A stretch of 64,000 nucleotides of DNA, taken from an uncultured Lachnospiraceae bacterium. GTDB taxonomy: Bacteria > Bacillota > Clostridia > Lachnospirales > Lachnospiraceae. The first letter of the stretch is position 1; every line of letters starts with the position of its first letter. The notes under the pieces were generated by a model. It made no database searches. It was not told the DNA's origin and saw only the letters and a program-made list of their open reading frames with translations. The position numbers and the translations under genes are program-made. This document shows, one piece after another, positions 45,274 through 53,283 of the stretch. The DNA lies in the NCBI GenBank assembly GCA_947243855.1, contig CAMXIK010000013.1, positions 32,929 to 96,928 on the forward strand. The letters run 5' to 3'.

Positions 45274-46935
45274 ATGAGATACATAAGAAAAAACCAAATC
45301 GGCCGTTTGGCGGCGGCGTTATTTCTCTGTCTGCTCTGCGGGTGCGCGGGAAAAGAGCGGCAGGAGAATATTGTGATTCTTTATACTAACGACGTGCACT
45401 GTGCTGTGGATGAGAACATTGGGTATGCGGGGCTTGCCGAGTATAAGAAACGGATGGAGCAGAAAACGCCCTATGTGACGTTAGTGGATTGCGGGGACGC
45501 CATACAGGGCGGCACGATCGGTCTGTTGTCAAAGGGAGAATATCCGGTACAACTGATGAACCGGGTCGGCTATGATTTTGCGGTGTTGGGAAATCATGAG
45601 TTCGATTACGGCATGGAGCGTCTTTCTTCGCTTTTGGAAATGGCGGAAGCCATCTATCTGGATTGTAATATCCGCTATACGGGCGACGGGGAAAATGCGC
45701 TGACTGCGGTCGAGCCTTACAGGATTGTCTCCTACGGGAATACGGATGTGGCGTTTGTCGGCGTCTGTACGCCGGAGAACATCACCAGCTCGACGCCGGC
45801 CTATTTTTGCGACGAATCGGGGGCGTTTGTCTATGATTTTTACGGCGAAGGAGGCGGGGAGGCGTTTTACGGACAGATTCAGGCGGCGGTGGACGAATGC
45901 CGCAAGAAAGGGGCCGATTATGTAGTTGTGCTCGCCCATCTGGGAACGGATGAAAGCTCCGAGCCTTTTCGATCCACGGATCTGATCGAACGCATGGAAG
46001 GGGTGGATGTGGTGCTGGACGGGCATTCTCACAGCGTGATTCCCTGTCAGATTATGAAGGATAAAAAGGGGGAGGAGGTACTGCTGTCATCCACGGGTAC
46101 GGAGTTAAACCATATCGGACAGCTTATGATTACGCCGGACGGGCTGATGACGGCCGGACTTTTGACTTACATGGAAAAGGATGCGGACACGGCGGCTTAT
46201 GTGCGGGAAATCAAGGATTTGTTTGCGGCGGATCTGCAGAAGGCGGTGGGACGAAGCGAGACGCCTTTGCGCATTTCTTCGGAAAAGGGCATCCGCATGG
46301 TTAGAAACCGGGAGACGGCTATCGGGGATTTTTGCGCCGACGCTTACCGGGCAGTTTCCGGGGCAGATATCGCGATTGTAAACGGCGGCGGAATCCGGGC
46401 GGATCTGCCTGCGGGCGAGATCACTTATGGAGATGTTCTTGCCGTCCATCCTTACGGAAATACGCTCTGCGTTGTGGAGGCAAGCGGGCAGGACATTCTT
46501 GACGTGTTGGAAGCGGCTAACCGGGACGTGCTTCCTGAGACGGACGACGGAGAAAATCCAGTCGGTGAAAACGGCGGGTTTTTACAGGTATCGGGCATAC
46601 GCTTTCGCGTGGATACTTCTGTTCCGTCCACCGTGGTGATGGATGAGGATGGCATGTTTGTGTCCTGTGGGGAAAACCGCAGGGTGAAAGAGGTAGAGAT
46701 TTTACAAAGCGACGGAAGCTATGCGCCTCTTGACCCGAAGGGGACGTATACGCTGGCTTCCCAGAATTATCTGATCAAACAGGGCGGAGACGGTTTGAAT
46801 TTATTTATGGGTCATGCGCTTCTCACCGATGAGGGAACGCCGGATTATCAAATATTGATCGATTATATTGACAGCCTTGGCGGGGTGATTGGGAAAGAAT
46901 ATGCGCGTGCGCAGGGGAGGATTGTGGTGGAGTAA
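45274..46935 (+). CDS. 5'-nucleotidase/UshA-family metallophosphatase lipoprotein
   Basis: The 553-residue extracellular lipoprotein has signal peptide RLAAALFLCLLCGC (lipobox LCGC). The N-terminal calcineurin-like domain has ILYTNDVHC, VDCGDAIQGG, LGNHEFDYG and VLDGHSHSV as dinuclear-metal motifs. The C-terminal 5'-nucleotidase domain (from about residue 330) has IGDFCADAYR, IVNGGGIRADLPAG and the substrate-binding NYLIKQGGDGLNLF. It hydrolyses nucleotides or UDP-sugars outside the cell. The start is ATG 45274 with AGAGGA upstream. Confidence 0.93.
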   Translation: MRYIRKNQIGRLAAALFLCLLCGCAGKERQENIVILYTNDVHCAVDENIGYAGLAEYKKRMEQKTPYVTLVDCGDAIQGGTIGLLSKGEYPVQLMNRVGYDFAVLGNHEFDYGMERLSSLLEMAEAIYLDCNIRYTGDGENALTAVEPYRIVSYGNTDVAFVGVCTPENITSSTPAYFCDESGAFVYDFYGEGGGEAFYGQIQAAVDECRKKGADYVVVLAHLGTDESSEPFRSTDLIERMEGVDVVLDGHSHSVIPCQIMKDKKGEEVLLSSTGTELNHIGQLMITPDGLMTAGLLTYMEKDADTAAYVREIKDLFAADLQKAVGRSETPLRISSEKGIRMVRNRETAIGDFCADAYRAVSGADIAIVNGGGIRADLPAGEITYGDVLAVHPYGNTLCVVEASGQDILDVLEAANRDVLPETDDGENPVGENGGFLQVSGIRFRVDTSVPSTVVMDEDGMFVSCGENRRVKEVEILQSDGSYAPLDPKGTYTLASQNYLIKQGGDGLNLFMGHALLTDEGTPDYQILIDYIDSLGGVIGKEYARAQGRIVVE

Positions 46936-46952
46936 TGGGAGGTTTACCACGT

Positions 46953-47471
46953 ATGAAATTTACAATTGAGACGCATAGGACGCTGGAGGAAGTGCGGATG
47001 CTTTTACAGTCTGTGACGGCGCTCAGGGATGGTTTGTCTTACGCTTCTTTCGAGAACAAAATATTTATGGGAACGGTTGACGAAAACCAATTCAAGATGA
47101 TGCTCATTCCGGAAAGACCGCTTCATTATGATACCTCTTTGAATCTTGTGCCCGGCAGACCAAACACGACCCTCTTTTGGCCTGTAATTGTAGGGCATAT
47201 ACAGACGAGGGAAAATGGGACGGTGGTGGAGGTGTATATGCGTTTGATTCCGCTTGCATGCGCATGGGCGTCTGTATGGTTTTGTTTACTGGGCGTCTGT
47301 TTTTTTTGTTCTCTGTTGGAACTGATTATGGGGGAACCGGAGGGATGGCAGGGTGTGGCCGTAGTGGGCGCAACCATCCTTGGTTCCCTGCTTTTGGTAA
47401 AGGTCGGGTTTCACATTCCGGCGGAAAAGGCAAGGCAGAAACTGGAGGAGCTGTTGGGGGATGGGGAATGA
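46953..47471 (+). CDS. Two-helix membrane protein, first of a tandem paralogue pair
   Basis: The 172-residue product starts at ATG 46953 with GGGAGG upstream. A soluble N-terminal domain (EEVRMLLQSVTALRDGLSYASFENKIFMGTVDENQFKMMLIP...VGHIQTRENGTVVEVYMRL) is followed by two transmembrane helices and a short basic tail. The next gene encodes a homologue with the same layout and overlaps by the tetranucleotide ATGA. No known family was recognised. Confidence 0.7.
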   Translation: MKFTIETHRTLEEVRMLLQSVTALRDGLSYASFENKIFMGTVDENQFKMMLIPERPLHYDTSLNLVPGRPNTTLFWPVIVGHIQTRENGTVVEVYMRLIPLACAWASVWFCLLGVCFFCSLLELIMGEPEGWQGVAVVGATILGSLLLVKVGFHIPAEKARQKLEELLGDGE

Positions 47472-47953
47472 AGGATTATCTGAATCTTTCGTATTTTACC
47501 ATATATACCAAAAAGACGCCGGAGGAGGTATGCGCGATTCTGCAAGAACAAACGGCGGCCTGTAAAATGGGGTATTGGCCTTCGGATGAGGGTGCGTTTA
47601 TAGGAGAAATCGGTACGTCGTCTTTCAAGGTGGTGCCGAGACCTACATGGTTACAGCCAAGGGGTATCCATGCCGTGTTAGAAGGCAGTATCAGAACGGA
47701 AGCTGATGAGACGGTGGTGGATGTGAAAATGCGTCTTCCGTGGGGGGCGCACCTGATCGTTCCTCTCTTTTTTTTATTTGCAATGGGATTTCTTCTGTGG
47801 GATTGGAAAGAGCCTTATACGATGTATTTTCTTAAAATGGCATTTCTTTCAGTGGGTGGAATTGGATTTATCGGTTGGGTTTACGAGAGATGTTGGTTTC
47901 ATTTTGTCGCCAAACGGGCAAGGGAGGATATGGAGTATCTTCTTAGGGATTAG
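47468..47953 (+). CDS. Two-helix membrane protein, second of the tandem pair
   Basis: The 161-residue product starts at ATG 47468, which overlaps the previous stop codon. It shares the plan of its neighbour: FTIYTKKTPEEVCAILQE, GEIGTSSFKVVPRP, GSIRTEADETVVDVKMRL, then two transmembrane helices. The longer frame upstream (from 47177) runs over the first gene and is an artefact. The function is unknown. Confidence 0.7.
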   Translation: MKDYLNLSYFTIYTKKTPEEVCAILQEQTAACKMGYWPSDEGAFIGEIGTSSFKVVPRPTWLQPRGIHAVLEGSIRTEADETVVDVKMRLPWGAHLIVPLFFLFAMGFLLWDWKEPYTMYFLKMAFLSVGGIGFIGWVYERCWFHFVAKRAREDMEYLLRD

Positions 47954-47990
47954 AGATAAGAATCTGGAAAGGGAATGAGGAGAATAAGGG

Positions 47991-48686
47991 ATGATTGACG
48001 AGATACAAAAGGAATTGTTTGCCTTACAGGACATCACGTATCGCGATTTTCAGGCCAAGCTGATTCCGAATCTGGCGGAAGGCTCCATGATCGGCGTGCG
48101 CACGCCAGAGCTTCGGAAATTGGCGAAGCAGATGGCAAAAAGGGAGGAGATCGGTGTGTTTTTGGAGACGCTTCCCCATACGTATTTTGACGAGAATCAG
48201 TTTCATGCTTTTATCATTTCGGAGAGGAAGGATTTCGCACAGTGCATGGCGGAGCTTACCGCGTTTCTGCCGTTCATTGATAACTGGGCCACCTGTGATC
48301 AGTTATCCCCGAAAGTGTTTAAAAAGCACAGGCCGGAGCTGTTACCTTATATCAGGGAGTGGATAGTCTCCGATCAGACGTATACGGTGCGGTTTGCCAT
48401 TGGTATGCTGATGGAGCATTTTTTGGACGAAGATTTTGATACGGCCTATTTGGAAATGATTTCTGCGGTTCGTTCTGAGGAATACTATATCAATATGATG
48501 ATTGCATGGTATTTTGCAACGGCTTTGGCTAAGCAGTATGAGGCGGCGCTGCCCTATATTGAAAAAGAGAGGCTTGCGCCTTGGACGCACAACAAAGCAA
48601 TCCAGAAGGCCATTGAGAGTAACCGCATTACGGCGGAGCAGAAAGCGTATCTGAGAGGCTTGAAGGTGGCCGTAAAGAAGGGGTGA
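47991..48686 (+). CDS. DNA alkylation repair protein (AlkD-like glycosylase)
   Basis: The 231-residue all-helical HEAT-like repeat protein of the AlkD family has MIGVRTPELRKLAKQMAK, DNWATCDQLSPKVFKKHRPELLPYIREWI, FAIGMLMEHFL and YYINMMIAWYFATALAKQY. It excises alkylated purines such as 3- and 7-alkyl bases. ATG 47991 has GGAGAATAAGGG upstream. It is followed by a GNAT gene 40 bp downstream. It is not linked to the Y-family polymerase at 10.6 kb. Confidence 0.93.
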   Translation: MIDEIQKELFALQDITYRDFQAKLIPNLAEGSMIGVRTPELRKLAKQMAKREEIGVFLETLPHTYFDENQFHAFIISERKDFAQCMAELTAFLPFIDNWATCDQLSPKVFKKHRPELLPYIREWIVSDQTYTVRFAIGMLMEHFLDEDFDTAYLEMISAVRSEEYYINMMIAWYFATALAKQYEAALPYIEKERLAPWTHNKAIQKAIESNRITAEQKAYLRGLKVAVKKG

Positions 48687-48726
48687 TTGGCCGTTAAAAA
48701 CGAGTTTATTATGGAGAGTAAAAGTT

Positions 48727-49494
48727 ATGACAAATAGAGAAATCCTCCAAATGGCAATGAGACAGTCGGCATGGGATATCAACTGCAATGCGGAGGACTT
48801 TTTGCACGATGCGCCCGTGATCGTAACATCCGGCGTGGGGCCTAAGGCGCGGGCCTATTATAAAGAACCGATTTCCTGCAATCTGGTTTCCTACGGCAAT
48901 AATATCGTGGCTTCGGTGCGGGAAGAATATAGGGAAATCGTAGAAGAGTATATCCATAAGTTTAAGTGGTATCACTGTTTTGAGACGCCCAACTTACATT
49001 GGTTGAGCGAGAGACTGCTTCCGTTGGGACAGAAGGTGTGCTTTATGGCGGAATACTATCTTCCGGATGCGGAAAACTTACAAGTCCTTCCCTGTGCTTA
49101 TGAGACGAGGGTTTTGGAGCAGAAAGATTTCAAGGAATTGTATCAACCGGAATGGAGTAACGCCCTGTGTGAGGATAGAAAAGAGCGGGATGTGCTGGGA
49201 ATCGGCGCGTACGATGACGGCAAGCTGATCGGGCTTGCGGGCGCATCCGCAGATTGCGACGCCATGTGGCAGATCGGCATTGATGTGTTGCCTGCGTACA
49301 GAAGAAGAGGCGTGGCGGCTTCCCTTACGGGAAAGCTGGCGGCGGAGATTTTAAAGAGGGGAAAGGCCCCTTTTTACTGTTCTGCATGGTCCAATATCCC
49401 GTCGGTGCGCAATGCCGTGAAAAGCGGATTTATTCCGGCGTGGGTGGAAATGACGGTTAAGCCTGCGGAGGTTGTGGATGGGATGAATCGGTGA
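48727..49494 (+). CDS. GNAT family N-acetyltransferase
   Basis: The 255-residue product has an N-terminal domain of unknown role (residues 1-120) and a C-terminal GNAT domain. IGIDVLPAYRRRGVAASLTGKLAAEILKRG is motif A for acetyl-CoA, and PFYCSAWSNIPSVRNAVKSGFIPAW is motif B. The N-terminal half resembles that of acetyltransferases in which it serves as a dimerisation or substrate-binding part. The substrate is unknown. Confidence 0.88.
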   Translation: MTNREILQMAMRQSAWDINCNAEDFLHDAPVIVTSGVGPKARAYYKEPISCNLVSYGNNIVASVREEYREIVEEYIHKFKWYHCFETPNLHWLSERLLPLGQKVCFMAEYYLPDAENLQVLPCAYETRVLEQKDFKELYQPEWSNALCEDRKERDVLGIGAYDDGKLIGLAGASADCDAMWQIGIDVLPAYRRRGVAASLTGKLAAEILKRGKAPFYCSAWSNIPSVRNAVKSGFIPAWVEMTVKPAEVVDGMNR

Positions 49495-49520
49495 GGAAGT
49501 TTAGTATGTATTATGTGATG

Positions 49521-49567
49521 TTGACTTTTATGCTTTGTATGCGTATAATAGTAAGCGCAAAAGTCAA
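49521..49567 (+). promoter_or_regulatory. AbiE promoter with flanking inverted repeat
   Basis: The -35 TTGACT (49521-49526), 17-bp spacer and perfect -10 TATAAT (49544-49549) drive the abiEi-abiEii pair. TTGACTTTT (49521-49529) and AAAAGTCAA (49559-49567) are perfect inverted copies that bracket the promoter, with a further GC/GC match inside. AbiEi antitoxins of this type repress their own promoter by binding inverted repeats, so this is the likely operator. Confidence 0.7.
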
Positions 49568-49577
49568 TAGAAAGTAG

Positions 49578-50180
49578 ATGGTTTTTATGGGAGCGACTGA
49601 AACGATTATTAGTATGGCGAAAGAGAATCATGGTACAGTTACTACTGCAATGGTGGTTGCAGCAGGTTTTTCCCGTGGAAATATTAAATATCTTGTTGAC
49701 AAAGGTATGATTGAGAAATCTTCCAGAGGCGTATATATTTTGCCGGAGGTCTGGGATGATGAGATTTTCAATTTACAGAACCGATTTAAAAGAGGGATTT
49801 ATTCTCATGAAACGGCATTATTTCTATTGGATTTAACAGATAGAACACCGAATAGATATTATATGACTTTTCCGGCAAATTACAATTTGACAAAACCAAA
49901 GGAAGAAAATATTCGATGTGTACAGTGTAAGAAAGCGTTATATGATTTTGGAATAACAGAGGTGGCTACACCGGGAGGAAATACAGTAAGGGCTTATAGT
50001 ATAGAACGCACGCTTTGCGACATTTTGAGACCTCATAGTTGTGTGGATATTCAGATTGTAACAGAAGCGTTTAAGCGTTATGCAGCCAAGTCAAATAAAA
50101 ACATTCCTGCTTTGTCAGAGTATGCAAAAATATTAAAGGTTGAAACAAGACTCAGGTCATATCTAGAGGTGCTTTTATGA
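49578..50180 (+). CDS. abiEi: AbiEi-type antitoxin/repressor (type IV toxin-antitoxin)
   Basis: The 200-residue product has an N-terminal winged helix (VTTAMVVAAGFSRGNIKYLVDKGMIEKSSRGVYILPEVWDD) and the AbiEi C-terminal domain (FKRGIYSHETALFLLDLTDRTPNRYYMTFP; YSIERTLCDILR). It neutralises the paired nucleotidyltransferase without forming a stable complex (type IV) and represses its own promoter. The start could be ATG 49578 or 49587. It overlaps abiEii by 4 bp. The block is AT-rich and likely acquired. Confidence 0.92.
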   Translation: MVFMGATETIISMAKENHGTVTTAMVVAAGFSRGNIKYLVDKGMIEKSSRGVYILPEVWDDEIFNLQNRFKRGIYSHETALFLLDLTDRTPNRYYMTFPANYNLTKPKEENIRCVQCKKALYDFGITEVATPGGNTVRAYSIERTLCDILRPHSCVDIQIVTEAFKRYAAKSNKNIPALSEYAKILKVETRLRSYLEVLL

Positions 50181-51061
50181 AGAATGCAATGCAACTGAAG
50201 GCAATTATTAAAAATTGTGCAAAAGAAAAACACATATCGGCACAGCTTGTAATGCAGAATTTTATGTTGGAAAGATTGTTGGAACGAATATCTGTTTCAA
50301 AATATCAGCGGAATTTTATACTAAAAGGCGGATTTTTGATTGCCGCAATGGTTGGTCTTGATACCAGAGCAACTATGGATATGGATGCAACAATAAAGGG
50401 GCTGCCTGTAAATGAACAGACTGTTAGGGAAATGTTTGAGAAAATCTGTAAAATAGAAATAAATGATGACGTAACATTTAGTTTTCGAAGCATCGGAGAG
50501 ATTCGTGAGGGAGATGAATATATAGGGTATCGTGTTTCATTATCAGCAAATTATCCGCCAATGGCAGTTCCCTTGAAGTTAGATATTACTACGGGTGATA
50601 AAATAACACCAAAGGAAATAGAATATCATTTTAAACTTCTTTTGGAGGATAGAAGTATTTCAGTGCTTGCTTATAATTTAGAAACAATATTGGCAGAAAA
50701 ATTGGAAACGGTAATATCCAGAGGTGACCAAAATACAAGGCCAAGAGATTATTACGATATATACATATTGGTCAAGTTGCAATATTCAAATACTGATCTG
50801 GATTTGTTAAAAGCGGCATTGAATGCAACTGCAGATAGGCGTGGTTCAACAGCAGTGCTTATGGACTATCATAGAATTATGGACATTGTTAAAGGAAGTA
50901 GGATCATGCGCAAACAGTGGGATAATTATCAAAAAGATTTTGAATATGCGATGGATATTGCATTTGCAGATGCGTGTGATGTAGTTGTAGAATTAATGGA
51001 TAATTTGTTGGATATTAAAAATTATTTGGGATTTTGCAGTAATGATTTGATAAGAAACTAA
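50177..51061 (+). CDS. abiEii: AbiEii nucleotidyltransferase toxin
   Basis: The 294-residue product is the AbiEii/AbiGii toxin with a DNA polymerase beta-type fold. FILKGGFLIAAMVGLDTRATMDMD is motif I (GG and the Asp pair region), LKLDITTGDKITP is motif II, and LAEKLETVISRGDQNTRPRDYYDIYILVKL is the C-terminal conserved block. It adds nucleotides to target RNA, thereby blocking growth after phage attack. The start overlaps abiEi. An inverted 28-bp hairpin sequence begins 17 bp after the stop. Confidence 0.92.
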   Translation: MKNAMQLKAIIKNCAKEKHISAQLVMQNFMLERLLERISVSKYQRNFILKGGFLIAAMVGLDTRATMDMDATIKGLPVNEQTVREMFEKICKIEINDDVTFSFRSIGEIREGDEYIGYRVSLSANYPPMAVPLKLDITTGDKITPKEIEYHFKLLLEDRSISVLAYNLETILAEKLETVISRGDQNTRPRDYYDIYILVKLQYSNTDLDLLKAALNATADRRGSTAVLMDYHRIMDIVKGSRIMRKQWDNYQKDFEYAMDIAFADACDVVVELMDNLLDIKNYLGFCSNDLIRN

Positions 51062-51077
51062 AGTATGCGTACAGTCT

Positions 51078-51105
51078 TTTTCGCAGAATATCCCCTTCTG
51101 CGAAA
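51078..51105. repeat. 28-bp hairpin sequence, left copy
   Basis: The sequence starts TTTTCGCAGAATATCCCC and ends TTCTGCGAAA. Its arms TTCGCAGA and TCTGCGAA form a stem. It is a perfect inverted copy of 51454-51481. Confidence 0.9.
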
Positions 51106-51453
51106 TTCTATCATAATGCTTATCTATGCACGTGGCTGTGCAATCAGGATTTATCACAATTCTTCATTATTATACCTACAATCATGATGTTTGTCAATTT
51201 GCGCTTCTTCGCGTGATATTCCCTTACACAATATGTATATCGGCCTTTTTTCGCATATTTTTAGCGTAAAAATATTCTGGGTCAAAAACGTGGTCAACAC
51301 AAACGGAAAGCAAAACCAATATGATACAAGGAAAAACAGCGGTTTGGGATAAGATCGCAGGATTAGGCAGATAATCGTTATCTTTTTTTATAAATGGTCA
51401 AATAAGGGGTCAAGAACAAAAAAAGCTGTCATATTTTGGAGGATTAGGAAGCC

Positions 51454-51481
51454 TTTCGCAGAAGGGGATATTCTGCGAAAA
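51454..51481. repeat. 28-bp hairpin sequence, right copy (inverted)
   Basis: The exact reverse complement of 51078-51105. It begins 85 bp before the annotated start of the TnpB-like gene and lies within its open frame. Confidence 0.9.
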
Positions 51482-51538
51482 TTCATAAGAAATTATGAGG
51501 CATGTTTTCAGGATAGTAAGGAGGCGGCACAGGGCAGC

Positions 51539-52897
51539 TTGGATGCACGGCAGAGGCAGAAAGGGACGGCCTGTAGAACCCTTCATCAGTATAATAAGGA
51601 ACCGATTCCGGACGAGGATATGAAGAAGCTTCTGGAGATCGCAGAGGATTACCGCAGGGTGAAGAACTACGTGTACGCCCGCTATGGCGGGATCGGAAGC
51701 CTCTCTAAGTTATATCCGGGATATACGGTTCAAAATGAAATGACTGCAAGCGGCTTCCGGACGGAATTGGGAATGCCTTCCGTGTATTTTTACCGGGCTG
51801 TATTCGATGCGTTGGCTGATATCAAGAGCCAGTGGGCGAAGACAAAGGCGAAAGCTGCCAGTCTGATCGGGAAAAACGATCGTTTTACGGCGGAGGAAAA
51901 GCATTATCTCCGCTTTTTACTGAAAACCCCTAATGCTTTTGAGGCGGCGCTGAACCAGAAGCCAGTACAGCTTCCACAGGAAATACAGGTGAAGTATGAG
52001 GAATTGCGCCAATGCGTGGATGCGGAGAGACTGCATAAATATCTCGCCAGACAGGTCAGAAAATATCATATCAGAAAACTACACAGTGACAGTGCGGAAG
52101 GCTTTGCGATTACGGAGCGGGCCTACCGTTACGGGGAGGAAAAGAAGGGCGGAAAGGATATTTCTGCAACAAGGCGGTATGGCATTTTTATTGCCACGAA
52201 AGAGAATAGGAAACGCGTTTTTATTCCTCTTACGGATGAAAACGCATACGATAAACAGCTTTATATAAAGCTGAAACCCGAAGAAAGCGGTGTGGAAATT
52301 CACATCCCCATAGAAATTAAGGTGAAAATCCATCGGGATTACACGAATGAAATCGGGCTTTCTCTTGGAATGGAGCAAATGCTTACGACTCATGAAGGGA
52401 AGAGCTACGGGCAACAGTTTGGGGCGCTTCATAGGGAATTGGCGGATTACATGAGCGCGGCGGCTTCCACTTACCGCAGGGAGAAAGCAAACAATGCGGG
52501 GCGCAAGAAATATTTGGCGCGGAAAGCACGGCTGGATGCCAAGATTGAAAGTTATGTAAACCACGAAATTAACAGGATGCTGGAGGAAGAAAAACCGAAG
52601 ATCCTTTATCTTCCAAAACTGCCGAAAAACAGCGCGGCAGGATATCACAAAGAAATCAACTATTCTGTCGGTGTATGGAAGCGGGGCTTGATTAGGGACC
52701 GCCTGCGGCAGAAATGTCTGGAACATGACGTGGAGATGGTGGAAGTGTTCGGCAAAGGAATCAGTTCGCAGTGCAGCAGATGCGGCGCGGAAGCTGGATA
52801 TAGCGGAGATGTTTTTCGATGCGGTAACTGCGGATATGAGACGGACAAAAAGAAAAACGCGGCGCTAAACGCGTTAAAACGGGGAAAAATGCAGTAG
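51539..52897 (+). CDS. TnpB-like (IS605 OrfB) protein lacking RuvC catalytic residues
   Basis: The 452-residue protein resembles TnpB. The RuvC-I strand reads EIGLSLGMEQMLTT, where canonical GxDxG has Ser at the Asp position (S275). The RuvC-II strand reads PKILYLPKLPKNS with no Glu (residues 353-364). The zinc ribbon CSRCG and CGNCG (C412, C415, C428, C431) is intact. The RuvC-III segment reads TDKKKNAALNAL, with Lys at the second Asp of DRDxNAA (K438). All three catalytic acids therefore seem lost. No TnpA is nearby. The TTG start is weak (AAGGAGG 14 bp away), and the frame is open from 51353, so the N-terminus is uncertain. A nuclease-dead RNA-guided regulator is the leading hypothesis. 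Confidence 0.85.
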   Translation: MDARQRQKGTACRTLHQYNKEPIPDEDMKKLLEIAEDYRRVKNYVYARYGGIGSLSKLYPGYTVQNEMTASGFRTELGMPSVYFYRAVFDALADIKSQWAKTKAKAASLIGKNDRFTAEEKHYLRFLLKTPNAFEAALNQKPVQLPQEIQVKYEELRQCVDAERLHKYLARQVRKYHIRKLHSDSAEGFAITERAYRYGEEKKGGKDISATRRYGIFIATKENRKRVFIPLTDENAYDKQLYIKLKPEESGVEIHIPIEIKVKIHRDYTNEIGLSLGMEQMLTTHEGKSYGQQFGALHRELADYMSAAASTYRREKANNAGRKKYLARKARLDAKIESYVNHEINRMLEEEKPKILYLPKLPKNSAAGYHKEINYSVGVWKRGLIRDRLRQKCLEHDVEMVEVFGKGISSQCSRCGAEAGYSGDVFRCGNCGYETDKKKNAALNALKRGKMQ

Positions 52898-53283
52898 GTC
52901 ATTAAAAAATATTTTGCAGATAAATTCCGGCTGCGGCCGGGGTTTTACCGGGAACGGACTGCGGAACATTTTTTGAAGATAAAAAACAAAAACGGCGCTG
53001 GAATAACGATTTGCGTGAATTGGGTGCGCCAAGACCTTCGGAACACTTACGGGTGACGTACGGGGGAGCGAAGCGGACTGTCTGCGGATGGAACGCACCG
53101 TTCGAAAGAGCGGCCAATATGCCTTATTTGAATAGCAATGAGCCGTGCAGTCTTGGGTAAGCACGGGAAATGACTGCTTGCAGGAAATTTTCTGTGCTTA
53201 CCTGAGACTATAGGGTGAAAGCCCACAGCGAGATGAAGCGGTAGCGAAATCGAGCGGGGCACGGCGGAAAGTGAGTATCTGCC
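52898..53283 (+). ncRNA. Structured non-coding region, possible omega/guide RNA
   Basis: This 386-nt gap after the TnpB-like gene has no convincing ORF but has many pairings. Helix A is GGTAAGCAC (53156-53164) with GTGCTTACC (53194-53202). Helix B is GCAGTC (53147-53152) with GACTGC (53172-53177) and crosses helix A, giving a pseudoknot. An alternative stem CCGTGC/GCACGG (53143-53148, 53161-53166) competes. GGG-tgaaag-CCC (53213-53224) and CCGGC-tgcg-GCCGG (52927-52940) are small hairpins. TnpB guide RNAs lie in just this place. The region ends at the next start codon, which has no well-placed ribosome binding site. Confidence 0.45.

Larger units (their letters stand above)
51062..51538. other. 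Intergenic region between abiEii and the TnpB-like gene
   Basis: This 477-bp stretch contains no convincing ORF. It holds two inverted 28-bp hairpin sequences, four GGTCAA motifs at 51280-51415, and a small terminator-like element at 51370-51389 (AGATAA-tcg-TTATCT then T7). The TnpB-like frame is already open from 51353, so part of this stretch may be coding. Confidence 0.6.

Noticed and set aside
47177..47467. Upstream extension of the second paralogue ORF
   Set aside because: It overlaps the first paralogue in another frame. The ATG at 47468 with stop-start overlap explains the gene.
53200..53224. TGAGACTATAG resembling the R element of a group I intron
   Set aside because: No complementary S element follows before the next gene and no P/Q elements were found. 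An IStron-type intron is therefore not supported.
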